Positions 50,111 through 58,877 of a stretch of DNA of 64,000 nt are shown here, piece after piece (the stretch's first letter is position 1; each line of letters starts with the position of its first letter). This stretch comes from Paracoccus salipaludis (GTDB lineage: Bacteria; Pseudomonadota; Alphaproteobacteria; Rhodobacterales; Rhodobacteraceae), in NCBI RefSeq assembly GCF_002287065.1, contig NZ_NSJZ01000007.1, positions 97,545-161,544 on the forward strand. Reading direction: 5' to 3'. The translations under genes and the position numbers were made by a program. Under the pieces are notes generated by a model. It saw nothing but the letters and a program-made list of their open reading frames with translations, was not told the origin of the DNA and made no database searches.

Positions 50111-51010
50111 ATGGAATGGCAGGGCGAGGCGACCGCCATCGCGCGGCGCCGGCATGGCGAGCACGCGGTCATCCTGACCGCGCTGACGCGCGATCTGGGG
50201 CTGATCTCGGGCGTCGTGCCGGGGGGCGCGAGCGTCCGGCGCGCGGCGATGCTGCAACCGGGCAACCGCCTGTCCCTGCGCTGGCGGGCGCGGCTGGACG
50301 ACCAGCTTGGCAGCTTCACGGTGGAACCGGGGCGCACGCGGGCGGGGCTGATGGCCGACGCCGATGCGCTGGCCGGCCTGAACGCGGTGACGGCGCTGAT
50401 CGCCTGGGCGCTGCCCGAGCGCGACCCGCATCCGCGGCTGGTGGATGCGACGGAGGACTTGCTGGATGCGATGGAGGGAGGCAGCGGAGGGGGCGCTGGC
50501 GGCACTGCCGGAGCCGGGGGGCTGTCTGCCCCCCTTGCCGCTACCGCGGCCTTCCTCGCTGAAAACGGTCCACCGGACCGTTTTCCGGGCGATCGGAAGC
50601 CCCGACGATATTCGGGCGAAGAAGAAACACGTGGGCCGCCTTGGACCGAGCAGTATCTTCGTTGGGAGCTTCTGCTGCTGGACGAACTGGGCTTCGGCCT
50701 GTCGCTGGATCGCTGCGCGGTCAGCGGCGCGCGCGAGGGGTTGGCCTATGTCTCGCCCAAGACCGGCCATGCGGTGACGGCCGCGGCGGCGGGGGAATGG
50801 GCAGCGCGGCTGCTGCCCTTGCCGGGCATCCTGGGCGGGCCGGAAGCGGAGGGCGGCCTTGCCGCCGGCTTTGCGCTGACAGGGCACTTCCTGAACGCGC
50901 GGCTGGCCGAGGCGCAGGTGGGCCGCCCCTTGCCTGCCGCCCGCGCGCGGCTGGTGGCGCGGCTGACCGCCGCCCCGAAGGAAAAGGACCGCCCCGAGGA
51001 GCGGCCCTGA
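50111..51010 (+). CDS. recO: DNA repair protein RecO, with in-frame repeat insertion
   Basis: The 299-residue protein is RecO, the mediator that anneals DNA and loads RecA with RecR. The N-terminal OB-fold (MEWQGEATAIARRRHGEHAV, with LISGVVPGG) and the C-terminal part WTEQYLRWELLLLDELGFGL, DRCAVSGAREGLAYVSPKTG are typical. The protein is about 50-60 residues longer than the family in my experience (about 240). The excess lies at roughly residues 122-176, Gly/Ala-rich and then NGPPDRFPGDRKPRRYSGEE. In the DNA that stretch contains two perfect hairpins (50516-50534 and 50562-50584) and the core of the dispersed repeat, so a repeat element seems inserted without breaking the frame. The protein is probably still functional because both conserved halves are intact. 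Confidence 0.93.
   Translation: MEWQGEATAIARRRHGEHAVILTALTRDLGLISGVVPGGASVRRAAMLQPGNRLSLRWRARLDDQLGSFTVEPGRTRAGLMADADALAGLNAVTALIAWALPERDPHPRLVDATEDLLDAMEGGSGGGAGGTAGAGGLSAPLAATAAFLAENGPPDRFPGDRKPRRYSGEEETRGPPWTEQYLRWELLLLDELGFGLSLDRCAVSGAREGLAYVSPKTGHAVTAAAAGEWAARLLPLPGILGGPEAEGGLAAGFALTGHFLNARLAEAQVGRPLPAARARLVARLTAAPKEKDRPEERP
50516..50628 (+). repeat. Dispersed hairpin repeat inserted in recO
   Basis: GGGGGGC-TGTCT-GCCCCCC (50516-50534) and AAAACGGTCC-ACC-GGACCGTTTT (50562-50584, perfect 10-bp stem with a T run) are followed at 50603-50628 by GATATTCGGGCGAAGAAGAA. That core resembles GGATATTT..CGAAGAAGAA near 3125-3146 (minus strand) and GGGTATTTGGGTCAGGAAGAA at 3246. The whole lies in frame inside recO. 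Confidence 0.7.
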
Positions 51011-51015
51011 GACGG

Positions 51016-51435
51016 TCAGTTGCCCGAGCGTTCCAGCGTCATCCAGCCCAGCGGGCTTTTCACCTTGAGGACGCCGCCGGACCATTCGGCCTGGCTCGCC
51101 TGGGTCAGCGCCTCGAAGAAGCGACCCTCGAAGCCCTTGTGGCCGCAGGGATTGTCGGTCCAGTTCATGGTGCTGACGCTGATCTGCGGCAGCGTCGCGG
51201 CGTTGACGGCCGTGAAGGTGTTGCACGGGCCGTTGCCGCTGATCTGGCCCGGCGTCAGGCGGATGCGGGCGTCGCGCGTGGGCACGGCTTCCTGGCCGAA
51301 GCCGACCATGGTGTAGGTGCCGAAGGGAATCCCGCCTTCGAAGCCGGTTCCATCGGCGGGCAGGGGTTCGGGGCCACAGGCGGCCAGCGTGGCAAGGGTC
51401 GTGGAAATGGCGACGATGCGGAGGGCGGAGATCAT
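51016..51435 (-). CDS. META-domain lipoprotein (HslJ-like)
   Basis: The 139-residue protein is an exported lipoprotein. The signal peptide ends in a lipobox, LATLAAC, with Cys20 as the lipid site. A single META domain follows (as in E. coli HslJ), seen in GTYTMVGFGQEAVPTRDARI, ISGNGPCNTFTAVNAATLPQ and WMTLERSGN. META proteins are small beta-barrel-like domains of uncertain role in motility, drug resistance or heat response. The start at ATG 51435 follows from the lipoprotein signal. It ends 5 bases after the convergent recO stop. The upstream region shared with mcd is about 120 bases. Confidence 0.85.
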   Translation of the reverse strand: MISALRIVAISTTLATLAACGPEPLPADGTGFEGGIPFGTYTMVGFGQEAVPTRDARIRLTPGQISGNGPCNTFTAVNAATLPQISVSTMNWTDNPCGHKGFEGRFFEALTQASQAEWSGGVLKVKSPLGWMTLERSGN

Positions 51436-51557
51436 GGAAGGCTTCCCCAGGACAAACGGTTCAACATGGATATCGCCCTGCCCTGCCACCCGGTTGCAGC
51501 AAAGTCCATGCACGGGCGCGCAAGTCTGGCGCCCGTGCCATTCGCGCAACGCAAGGC

Positions 51558-53186
51558 TCAGCCCAGCAGGCGCCGCGCGATCACCTGTGCCTGGATCTCT
51601 GCCGCGCCCTCGAAGATGTTGAGGATGCGGGCGTCGCACAAGACCCGGCTGATCGTGTATTCCAGCGCGAAGCCGTTGCCGCCGTGGATCTGCAGGGCGT
51701 TGTCGGCCGCGGCCCAAGCGACGCGGGCGCCCAGCAGCTTGGCCATCCCCGCTTCCAGGTCGCAGCGCCTGTCGTGGTCCTTCTGCCAGGCCGAGTGATA
51801 GGTCAGCTGGCGGGCGATCATGATTTCCACCGCCGTCAGCGCCAGCTTGTCGGCAACGCGCGGAAACTCGATCAGCGGCTTGCCGAACTGCTTGCGGTCC
51901 AGCGCATAGCGCATCCCCAGTTCCAGCGCCGACTGGGCCACGCCGATGGCGCGGGCGGCCGTCTGGATGCGGGCGGATTCGAAGGTCTGCATCAATTGCT
52001 TGAAGCCCTGCCCCGGTTGGCCGCCCAGCAGGTTGTCGGCCTTGACCTTGAAGGCGTCGAAGCCGAGTTCGTATTCCTTCATGCCGCGATAGCCGAGCAC
52101 CTCGATCTCGCCGCCCGTCATGCCGGGGGTGGGGAAGGGCTCCTCGTCGGTGCCGGGGGTCTTCTCGGCCAGGAACATGGACAGGCCGCGCCAGTCGGTG
52201 GTGTCCGGCTCGGTCCGCGCCAGCAGCGTCATGACATGGGTGCGGGCGGCATGGGTGATCCAGGTCTTGTTGCCGGTGATCTCCCAGCCGTCGGCGGTGC
52301 GGACGGCACGGGTGCGCAGCGAGCCCAGGTCCGAGCCGGTGTTGGGCTCGGTGAAGACGGCGGTGGGCAGGATCTCGCCGCTGGCGAGCTTGGGCAGCCA
52401 CTGTTCCTTCTGCTCGGGCGTGCCGCCGACGAGGATCAGTTCCGCCGCGATTTCCGAACGGGTGCCCAGAGAGCCCACGCCGATATAGCCGCGCGAGAGT
52501 TCCTCGGAGACGACGACCATCGAGGCCTTGGACAGGCCGAGGCCGCCGAACTCCTCGGGGATGGTCAGGCCGAAGACCCCGAGTTCGGCCAGCTCCTCGA
52601 TGATCTCCATCGGGATCAGCTCGTCCTTCAGGTGCCATTCATGGGCGTTGGGGATCACCCGGTCGTCGGCATAGCGGCGGAACTGGTCGCGGATCATCTC
52701 CAGATCCTCGTCGAGGCCCGTGGCTCCGACCGTCGCGCGGCCCGCGTTGTCCTGCATCAGGGCGACCAGCCGCGCGCGCGCCTGCGGGCTGTTGCCCCCC
52801 ATCGCCGCGCGGGCCGCGTCCGAGGGCTGCCAGTCGATGCCGAGGTCCGACAGGCGGGCGAACTCGGTCTGGCTCATGGGGATGCCGCCGGCGATCTGCG
52901 TCAGGTATTCGCCGAAGCCGATCTGCAGGATCAGCCCCTCGATCTCTGCGAAGCCCTCGCCCAGCCGCCCGGCCCAGGCCGACAGTTGCTTCAGCGATTC
53001 CACGTAGGTCGCCAGCCAGGACAGCGCATGGGCCGCGTGCTGTTCGGTTTCCAGCGCAGCCGAGTCGATCCTGCCGCCGCCGACCCGCGCCCGCAGCGCC
53101 TCGGTTGCGCGGGAAAGAAGCGCGTCCAGTTCCGGGACAAGGGCCTGCGCGTCGGCAGGGGTGAGGGTGGCGCGGGCATCGAGCAT
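51558..53186 (-). CDS. mcd: Methylsuccinyl-CoA dehydrogenase (acyl-CoA dehydrogenase family)
   Basis: The 542-residue flavoprotein has the acyl-CoA dehydrogenase fold preceded by an extra N-terminal domain of about 150 residues (MLDARATLTPADAQALVPEL ... ATYVESLKQLSAWAGRL). This extension and the length fit (2S)-methylsuccinyl-CoA dehydrogenase, the ethylmalonyl-CoA pathway enzyme that makes mesaconyl-CoA. Fold features are VFTEPNTGSDLGSLRTRAV, KTWITHAARTHVMTLLARTE, MKEYELGFDAFKVKADNLLG, ALDRKQFGKPL, and IHGGNGFALEYTISRVLCDA with the C-terminal FEGAAEIQAQVIARRLLG. The pathway lets bacteria without isocitrate lyase grow on acetate. Other pathway genes (ccr, ecm) are not in the window. A generic acyl-CoA dehydrogenase cannot be wholly excluded, but the N-terminal extension is distinctive. 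Confidence 0.9.
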   Translation of the reverse strand: MLDARATLTPADAQALVPELDALLSRATEALRARVGGGRIDSAALETEQHAAHALSWLATYVESLKQLSAWAGRLGEGFAEIEGLILQIGFGEYLTQIAGGIPMSQTEFARLSDLGIDWQPSDAARAAMGGNSPQARARLVALMQDNAGRATVGATGLDEDLEMIRDQFRRYADDRVIPNAHEWHLKDELIPMEIIEELAELGVFGLTIPEEFGGLGLSKASMVVVSEELSRGYIGVGSLGTRSEIAAELILVGGTPEQKEQWLPKLASGEILPTAVFTEPNTGSDLGSLRTRAVRTADGWEITGNKTWITHAARTHVMTLLARTEPDTTDWRGLSMFLAEKTPGTDEEPFPTPGMTGGEIEVLGYRGMKEYELGFDAFKVKADNLLGGQPGQGFKQLMQTFESARIQTAARAIGVAQSALELGMRYALDRKQFGKPLIEFPRVADKLALTAVEIMIARQLTYHSAWQKDHDRRCDLEAGMAKLLGARVAWAAADNALQIHGGNGFALEYTISRVLCDARILNIFEGAAEIQAQVIARRLLG

Positions 53187-53359
53187 GGGGCTGTTCCTGC
53201 GAGAAAGGGTCGAATCTGCCTAGCCCTTTCGCAGGTGCAGCGCAACTATGCTGCGCAAGCGCAGGCGTCGGCGCATCTTCATTGCGCAAGCGTCAAGGCG
53301 CCGCATCCCCGGCAGCCTGCCGTTGCCGGCACCCCTTGCCGCGGCGGCTGCGCGCAGAC

Positions 53360-54136
53360 ATGGTCCGCGCCATGTTCGGCCTCGACCCCCAGACCATCCT
53401 GCTTATCTCTGCCATCACGCTGGGCGCGGGCGCCATCAAGGGCGCGATCGGCTTTGCGATGCCGATCATCCTGATGTCGGCCTTGGGATCTTTCCTTCCC
53501 CCGCAGGTGGCGTTGGGGCTGATGATCCTGCCCGTGCTGCTGACGAACGTGCAGCAGGCGACGCGGCAGGGTGTGGGTGCCGCATGGGCGACGGCGCGCG
53601 ATTATCGCTGGCATATCGCAATGGTGGCGATCTTCATGTTCGTCTCGGCGCCCTTCGCCCGGGTCATTCCTCAGCCGCTGATGTATCTGGCGCTGGGCCT
53701 GCCGATCCTTGGCTTCGCGCTGTGGCAGCTGTCGGGCCGCCCGATGACCCTGCCGATCCATCACCGCCGCCGGGCCGAGATCACCAGCGGCATCATCGGC
53801 GGGCTTTACGGCGGGGTGTCCGGCATCTGGGGGCCGCCGCTGATCGTCTATCTGCTGTCCATCGGTGCCCCCAAGCTGGAACAGATCCGGGTGCAGGGCG
53901 TCGTCTTCCTCATCGGCGGGGCGGCGCTGACGGCGGCGCATCTGGCCTCGGGCGTGCTGAACGCGCAGACGCTGCCGCTGTCGCTGCTGATGGTGATCCC
54001 CGCCTTCGCCGGGATGCAGCTTGGCTTCTGGCTGCAGGACCGGATGGACCTGGCGCAGTTCCGGCGCTGGACCCTGGTGCTGCTGGCGCTGACGTCGCTG
54101 AACCTGATCCGCCGCGGCATCGAGGTAATGTCATGA
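53360..54136 (+). CDS. TauE/SafE (TSUP) family permease
   Basis: The 258-residue integral membrane protein has about eight spans, for example [65 protein letters not shown], and [20 protein letters not shown]. The repeated Gly/Pro motifs at [12 protein letters not shown] and [10 protein letters not shown] are the hallmark of the sulfite exporter TauE/SafE family. Such proteins export sulfite, sulfoacetate or other organic anions. ATG 53360 was chosen because the protein is hydrophobic from near there; the frame opens upstream at 53282 with a poor basic sequence. It overlaps the dapE start by 4 bases, forming an operon with it. Its substrate is unknown. Confidence 0.87.
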   Translation: MVRAMFGLDPQTILLISAITLGAGAIKGAIGFAMPIILMSALGSFLPPQVALGLMILPVLLTNVQQATRQGVGAAWATARDYRWHIAMVAIFMFVSAPFARVIPQPLMYLALGLPILGFALWQLSGRPMTLPIHHRRRAEITSGIIGGLYGGVSGIWGPPLIVYLLSIGAPKLEQIRVQGVVFLIGGAALTAAHLASGVLNAQTLPLSLLMVIPAFAGMQLGFWLQDRMDLAQFRRWTLVLLALTSLNLIRRGIEVMS

Positions 54137-55269
54137 TGAATCCCGCGGACCTGACCGCCCGCCTGATCCGCTGCCCCTCGGTTACGCCCGACGCAGGCGC
54201 GGCGCTGGAGCTGCTGCGATCGGTGCTGGAACCTGCGGGGTTCGACTGTCGCCGCGTGGATCGCAACGGCGTGCCGAACCTTTATGCCCGCTGGGGGGCC
54301 AGGGGCGCGCGCAGCTTCGGCTTCAACGGCCATGTGGACGTGGTGCCGCCGGGCGACCCGGCCGGCTGGACCCATCCGCCCTTTTCCGGCGCGCTGGCGG
54401 ACGGGATGATCTGGGGCCGCGGCGCCACCGACATGAAGTCGGGCGTGGCGGCCTTTGTCGCGGCGGCGGTGGATTTCGTGACCCTGACGCCGCCGGATGG
54501 CGCGGTGATCCTGACCATCACCGGCGACGAGGAGGGCCCGTCCCGCGACGGCACCCTGGCGATCCTCGACTGGATGGCGCAGGCGGGCGAGCGCATGGAC
54601 GTCTGCATCGTGGGCGAGCCCTCGAACCCCGAGGCGATGGGCGAGATGATCAAGATCGGCCGCCGGGGCAGCCTGACCGCGCAGATCACCGCCATCGGCC
54701 GCCAGGGCCACGCGGCCTATCCGCATCGCGCGCTGAACCCGCTGCACGCGCTGGTGCGGCTGCTGGGGGACCTGACGGCGCGGCCGCTGGACGAGGGCAC
54801 GGCGCATTTCGACCCCTCGGGGTTGCAGGTCACGACGGTCGATTGCGGCAACCCGGCCTCGAACGTGATCCCGGAACGCGCGACCGCGACCGTCAACATC
54901 CGCTTCAACGACGCCCATACCGGTGACAGCCTGACCGCCATGCTGCGCGAGCGGGCGGCGGCGGTCGAAACCGAGACCGGCGTCCGCATCGGCGTCGCCG
55001 TGACCGTCAGCGGCGAATCCTTCGTGACCGAGCCCGGCCCCTTCGTGGATCTGGTGGCAAGCGTCGTGACCGAGCACACCGGTCGCGTCCCCGTGCTGTC
55101 CACCTCGGGCGGCACCTCGGACGCGCGCTTCGTCAAGGACCACTGCCCGGTGGTCGAGTTCGGCCTTGTCGGCGCCTACATGCACCAGGTGGACGAGCGC
55201 GTCCCCGTCGAACAGGTCCACCAGTTGAAAGCCATCTACCACTCCATCCTGCAGCGGTTTTTCGCATGA
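54133..55269 (+). CDS. dapE: Succinyl-diaminopimelate desuccinylase
   Basis: The 378-residue metallopeptidase-family enzyme hydrolyses N-succinyl-LL-2,6-diaminopimelate in lysine and peptidoglycan precursor synthesis. It has the M20 fold with two zinc sites: [20 protein letters not shown] (His and Asp), [14 protein letters not shown] (bridging Asp), [12 protein letters not shown] (Glu-Glu), and the C-terminal [18 protein letters not shown] (late His). [20 protein letters not shown] is family-typical. Two ATGs in a row (54133 and 54136) begin the gene; the first overlaps the permease stop (ATGA). Its stop overlaps the GNAT gene start by 4 bases, so dapE sits in a three- or four-gene operon. 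Confidence 0.94.
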   Translation: MMNPADLTARLIRCPSVTPDAGAALELLRSVLEPAGFDCRRVDRNGVPNLYARWGARGARSFGFNGHVDVVPPGDPAGWTHPPFSGALADGMIWGRGATDMKSGVAAFVAAAVDFVTLTPPDGAVILTITGDEEGPSRDGTLAILDWMAQAGERMDVCIVGEPSNPEAMGEMIKIGRRGSLTAQITAIGRQGHAAYPHRALNPLHALVRLLGDLTARPLDEGTAHFDPSGLQVTTVDCGNPASNVIPERATATVNIRFNDAHTGDSLTAMLRERAAAVETETGVRIGVAVTVSGESFVTEPGPFVDLVASVVTEHTGRVPVLSTSGGTSDARFVKDHCPVVEFGLVGAYMHQVDERVPVEQVHQLKAIYHSILQRFFA

Positions 55270-55679
55270 AGATCACCGTCACCGACGATTTCCCCGCCTG
55301 CGCCGCGATCCGCCGCCGCGTCTTCATCGAGGAACAGAACGTTCCCGAGGAGCTGGAACTGGACGAGCTGGACGCCACCGCCGTGCACCTGCTGGCCGTG
55401 CAGGACGGCCGCCCCGTCGGCACCGCCCGCCTGCTGATCGAGGGCGAGAGCGCCAAGATCGGCCGCGTCGCGGTGCTGCCCGAAATGCGGGGCACACGCG
55501 CGGGTGCGGCGCTGATGCGCGCGGCGCTGGACGAGCTGCGTGCGCGCGGCGTCACCAAAGCCAAGCTGGGCGCGCAGACCCACGCCATCGGCTTCTACGA
55601 GAAGCTGGGCTTCACCGTTCATGGCCCCGAATACGATGACGCGGGCATTCCCCACCGCGACATGAGCCGCAGCCTGTGA
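55266..55679 (+). CDS. GNAT-family N-acetyltransferase (ElaA/YjcF type)
   Basis: This 137-residue single-domain acetyltransferase carries the opening [20 protein letters not shown] typical of the ElaA/YjcF branch, the acetyl-CoA pyrophosphate loop at [20 protein letters not shown] (R/Q-x-x-G-x-A type), and a C-terminal segment [20 protein letters not shown]. Substrate is unknown; related enzymes may acetylate small amines or proteins. The ATG overlaps the dapE stop by 4 bases, so its translation is coupled to dapE. The next gene starts 7 bases after its stop. This gives a continuous plus-strand operon of permease, dapE, acetyltransferase and membrane protein. Confidence 0.85.
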   Translation: MKITVTDDFPACAAIRRRVFIEEQNVPEELELDELDATAVHLLAVQDGRPVGTARLLIEGESAKIGRVAVLPEMRGTRAGAALMRAALDELRARGVTKAKLGAQTHAIGFYEKLGFTVHGPEYDDAGIPHRDMSRSL

Positions 55680-55686
55680 GGCACGG

Positions 55687-56181
55687 GTGATCCGCCCCGA
55701 ACTTGTTGCCCGCTTCAAGCCCTGGCGCGAGGTGGCCGCGGCGGCCCTGACCGGCGCCTTCGGCATCTGGGTCTTCGCCCGGGGCGGGCTGCTGTTCCAG
55801 CCGCTCGGCGCCGCGATCCTGGCGCTTGCTCTGCTCTGGGGCCTGGGCGCCTGGCGCCGCCGCCGCTTTGCCGCGCCCATCGGTGCGCCGGGGCTGGTCG
55901 AGGTCGAGGAGGGCGCGCTCCGCTATCTCGACGCGCGCGCACTGGGCGGAGAGATCGCCCTGCGCGACCTGTCCCAGATCCGGCTGATCCGCCTTGATGG
56001 CCGCGCCCATTGGCGCCTGAAGACCCAGGGGGGCGAGGCGCTGCTGATCCCGGTCGAGGCCGCGGGCGCGGCGGCCCTTGCCGATGCCTTCGCCGCGCTG
56101 CCGGGCTTCGATCTCGGCGCGGCCTCGGCGGCGCTCGCGGCGAACGACGCGTTCCGGATCGTCTGGCAGCGGAAAGACTGA
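55687..56181 (+). CDS. Small membrane protein (PH-like), unknown function
   Basis: I do not recognise this 164-residue protein. It begins at GTG 55687 (GCACGG-GTGATCCGC), 7 bases after the acetyltransferase stop, since no ATG is near. Two hydrophobic spans lie in the first third (about residues 19-36, AAALTGAFGIWVFA, and 40-56, FQPLGAAILALALLWGLGA). The remainder is soluble and alternates strand and helix (VEVEEGALRYLDARALGGEI, LRDLSQIRLIRLDGRAHW), as in PH-like or YcxB-type membrane-tethered domains. It is the last gene of the dapE operon and is followed by a strong hairpin terminator (56194-56213). No catalytic residues stand out. Confidence 0.7.
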   Translation: MIRPELVARFKPWREVAAAALTGAFGIWVFARGGLLFQPLGAAILALALLWGLGAWRRRRFAAPIGAPGLVEVEEGALRYLDARALGGEIALRDLSQIRLIRLDGRAHWRLKTQGGEALLIPVEAAGAAALADAFAALPGFDLGAASAALAANDAFRIVWQRKD

Positions 56182-56193
56182 CGCAAAGGAAAA

Positions 56194-56213
56194 GGCCGGG
56201 GAAAACCCCGGCC
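56194..56213. terminator. Bidirectional hairpin between the dapE operon and ompA
   Basis: GGCCGGGG-AAAA-CCCCGGCC is a perfect 8-bp stem 12 bases after the plus-strand operon. Because the genes converge and there is no T run in either direction beyond CCTTCGTT, it could serve both strands. Confidence 0.65.
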
Positions 56214-56260
56214 CCTTCGTTCTGATCCAGATACCCTGGGGGTGCGGGGGCAAAGCCCCC
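56214..56260 (-). repeat. Dispersed repeat with hairpin
   Basis: Read on the minus strand, the sequence GGGTATCTGGATCAGAACGA ends near 56215 and matches the repeat core elsewhere in the window. It follows a hairpin GGGGGC-AAA-GCCCCC at 56246-56260, as in the copy at 3121-3170. It lies between the dapE operon and the OmpA gene. Confidence 0.65.
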
Positions 56261-56267
56261 GGCTTCC

Positions 56268-58694
56268 TCAGTTCCGCGCCAGCAGGTCGGTGATCCGGCG
56301 CACCGAGGCGCGGCGGTTGGAGCGAATGTCGCCTTCCTGCGGCACCTTCAGGAACTGCTCGCCATAACCCTGCACGACCATGTTTTCCGGCGGCACGCCG
56401 AAGAACTCGGTCAGGGCCAGGGCCACCGACTCGGCGCGACGGTCCGACAGCGCCAGGTTTATCGCGCCCGACCCCACCGTGTCGGTGTGCCCCTCGATCA
56501 TGTAGATTTCCGAAGGGTTCTGCCGCACGCTGTCGGCGATCACGCGGCCCAGCGAGGCCAGCGCCTGCGCCTGGTCCGCCTTGATCGCGGCCGAGCCGGT
56601 GTCGAAGGTGATCGCCTGGATCTCCACCGGGGCGACCAGCGCCCGCACCTCGGGGATGTTGCGGATCTGCCCCAGCGTGAAGGTCCGGTCCACCTGCGTT
56701 TCGCGCCGCAGCGCCTCGCGCAGCGCGTCCTCGGACAGCTGCTCGCCGGGCACGACCATGACCGGCCGGGCGGGCGGGGGCAGGGCCGCCACGTCCACGG
56801 GCGCCACCTGCGCCGTCTCGTCGATCAGCGCGGTGGTGGTGCCGTCGGGCCGCACCAGCGTCCGGCGCAGCACGCGCAGGTCGGCGTCGCGGATCGTGAC
56901 GACCTGGCTGCCATCCTCGCGCGTGACAATGGTCCGGGTCGAGCCGTCCGCATATTCCTCGGTCTGCGCGGTGGACCCGGGACGCAGCAGCAAGGCGTTG
57001 TCGTCCTTGATGATCTCCTGGCTTCCATCGGGGCGGGTCACCACGACACGGTCGCCGGTGTTCAGCTCGACCTGCCGGTTGTTCGACAGAAGCTGTCCCA
57101 CGGCCAGCCCCGCCAGCGCGGGCAGCACGGCCTGGCGCAGCACCTTTTCCAGGTCGCTGCGGTCGTCGTCGCCATCATGCGCCTCGGTTCCGGCACCGTC
57201 CGCCACGACGGGCTGGCCGTCCGCGCCGACCACCACCGGCGCGGTCGAGCCTTGCGTGCCGCCGACCACGGGGATGTCGCCTTGGCGCAGCGTGCCGCGC
57301 ACGTCGGTCAGGAAGTCCTCGGTCGCGCTGCGCGAGGTTTCCTCGGTCACCTGCTGCTTGTCCGAGGTGACGACCGGCGCGGCCGCCTCGGCCAGCGCGG
57401 CGGCGGCCGGCGGGGCTGCGGCAGCGGCGGCCTCGCGCGCGGCGTCGGTCGGGCGCGCCTCGGCTTCGGGGACCTCGCGGGCGCCCGCCAGCGCGGCGGC
57501 GAGTTCGTCCTCGCTGGGACCGGGCTGCGCCGCCGCCCCGCCCTGTGTGACGACAGGGACCGAACCGCCCCCTGCGCCTGCCGGTGCAGCCGGGGTAGGC
57601 GTCGCCCTTCCCTGGGCCGTGGCGTCCGCCGCAGGCGCGGCTTTCACACCCGTGCCGCCGGACCCGGCCGCAGCGCCCCCGACAACCGGGGCCGGGGCTG
57701 CGCCCGCCGCCCCCTTGCCTTCTGACGCGGCCTGTTCAGCCGCATCCGCCGGATCGGCCGGACGGGTTGCCCTGGCAACGGGCGCCGTGCCCTTGTCGTC
57801 CTCGGCGTTCGCGGCAGCGCCCGCCGCGCCGCTCTCGGCCGCAGCGCCCGCCGACGGGGGCGCGGCATCGGTGCCGGCCTCGCCTTCGCTGCGTTCGGCC
57901 AGGGCGCGGGCCAGATCGGCCTCGGACGGGGCATCGACCACGGCAGGGGCCTCGGGCGCCGCAGCGCGCTCGGGTTCCGGGGCGGCTTGCGCCTGCGGTG
58001 CCGGCGTCGGCGCCTCGGGGGCAGGTGCCGCCTCCCGGGCGGCCTGTGCAGGCGCCTCGGCGGCGGGCGCGGCCGTGGTGATCGGCTCTTCGACGGGTTC
58101 GGGCGAGGCTTCCGCCCGGGCTGCCGCGGCTTCCTCCGGCACGATCTCGGGCGCCGGCTCGGCCACGGGTTCGGCTGGGACGGCCTCGGCCGGGGCCTCT
58201 TGCGCAACTGCCGGAGCTTCTGCGGGCGCTGCCACTTCGGGTTCGCCCTCGGGTTCTGCCGCCGGCTCGGCGGCGGGTGCTTCCGCAGCCGGCTCCTCGA
58301 CCACGACCGGAGCCTGCGCGGCCGCGGCTGCCGCCGCTGCCGCGGCATCGGCGGCGGCGTTCCCTTCGGCGGCCCCTCCGGGCAGCGGCACGGCATCCGT
58401 GGCCGTCGCTGCGTCCGCCTGCGCGAGCCGGACAGGGGCCGGCGGACTGGCCTCGGACCTCGGCGCGCCGTCAGGCTTGCCATACCCCGGCACCAGCCCG
58501 CCGGCCCCGATCTTCAGGCCCGCGGGGATCTTCTTGTCCAGCATCCGGGCCAGTTCCGGCATGTTGCCTGCGCGGGTCGGGACGAACTGCGCGGCATCCC
58601 CTGCGGGCAGGGCCTGTGCTCCGCTGGCATGGGGCAGGGCAAGGCCCAGGCCCAGGGCCAGCGCGGTGGTGTTGCGGAAAAAGGTACGAGGCAT
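56268..58694 (-). CDS. Large OmpA-family outer-membrane protein with low-complexity linker
   Basis: The roughly 808-residue protein has a signal peptide (MPRTFFRNTTALALGLGLAL, cleavage near SGAQA). A very long Ala/Pro/Glu-rich region follows (about residues 95-480), then a middle section of charged repeats (DGSQEIIKDDNALLLRPGST). The C-terminal OmpA peptidoglycan-binding domain is TFDTGSAAIKADQAQALASL, IEGHTDTVGSGAINLALSDR and VQGYGEQFLKVPQEGDIRSN. It likely spans from outer membrane or periplasm to the peptidoglycan layer. ATG 58694 was chosen because the signal peptide starts there with GGGA ahead; ATG 58706 would add four residues. The protein is much longer than a classical OmpA, because of the linker. 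Confidence 0.88.
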   Translation of the reverse strand: MPRTFFRNTTALALGLGLALPHASGAQALPAGDAAQFVPTRAGNMPELARMLDKKIPAGLKIGAGGLVPGYGKPDGAPRSEASPPAPVRLAQADAATATDAVPLPGGAAEGNAAADAAAAAAAAAAQAPVVVEEPAAEAPAAEPAAEPEGEPEVAAPAEAPAVAQEAPAEAVPAEPVAEPAPEIVPEEAAAARAEASPEPVEEPITTAAPAAEAPAQAAREAAPAPEAPTPAPQAQAAPEPERAAAPEAPAVVDAPSEADLARALAERSEGEAGTDAAPPSAGAAAESGAAGAAANAEDDKGTAPVARATRPADPADAAEQAASEGKGAAGAAPAPVVGGAAAGSGGTGVKAAPAADATAQGRATPTPAAPAGAGGGSVPVVTQGGAAAQPGPSEDELAAALAGAREVPEAEARPTDAAREAAAAAAPPAAAALAEAAAPVVTSDKQQVTEETSRSATEDFLTDVRGTLRQGDIPVVGGTQGSTAPVVVGADGQPVVADGAGTEAHDGDDDRSDLEKVLRQAVLPALAGLAVGQLLSNNRQVELNTGDRVVVTRPDGSQEIIKDDNALLLRPGSTAQTEEYADGSTRTIVTREDGSQVVTIRDADLRVLRRTLVRPDGTTTALIDETAQVAPVDVAALPPPARPVMVVPGEQLSEDALREALRRETQVDRTFTLGQIRNIPEVRALVAPVEIQAITFDTGSAAIKADQAQALASLGRVIADSVRQNPSEIYMIEGHTDTVGSGAINLALSDRRAESVALALTEFFGVPPENMVVQGYGEQFLKVPQEGDIRSNRRASVRRITDLLARN

Positions 58695-58845
58695 TGCGAT
58701 TCCCATGTCTCGGGGCGCGGCGACGGCGCCGCGCGGTTCCGGCCCGCAAACTGGCGGGCTGTCCGGGAATGAACCACGAAAACCGCGCCGCGTTCCCGCC
58801 ACGCCTGCGTGAGGGCGGCCAAAGCCTTGTGAACGCTGCGTGATC

Positions 58846-58873
58846 GGCCGCGCCGCCCCAAGGCGGCACGGCC
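58846..58873 (-). terminator. Hairpin after pyruvate carboxylase gene
   Basis: GGCC-GC-GCCGCC-CCAA-GGCGGC-AC-GGCC forms a 6-bp stem with a further 4-bp outer stem, read on the minus strand just after the pyc stop (58878). No T run is present. Confidence 0.5.
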
Positions 58874-58877
58874 CCTG

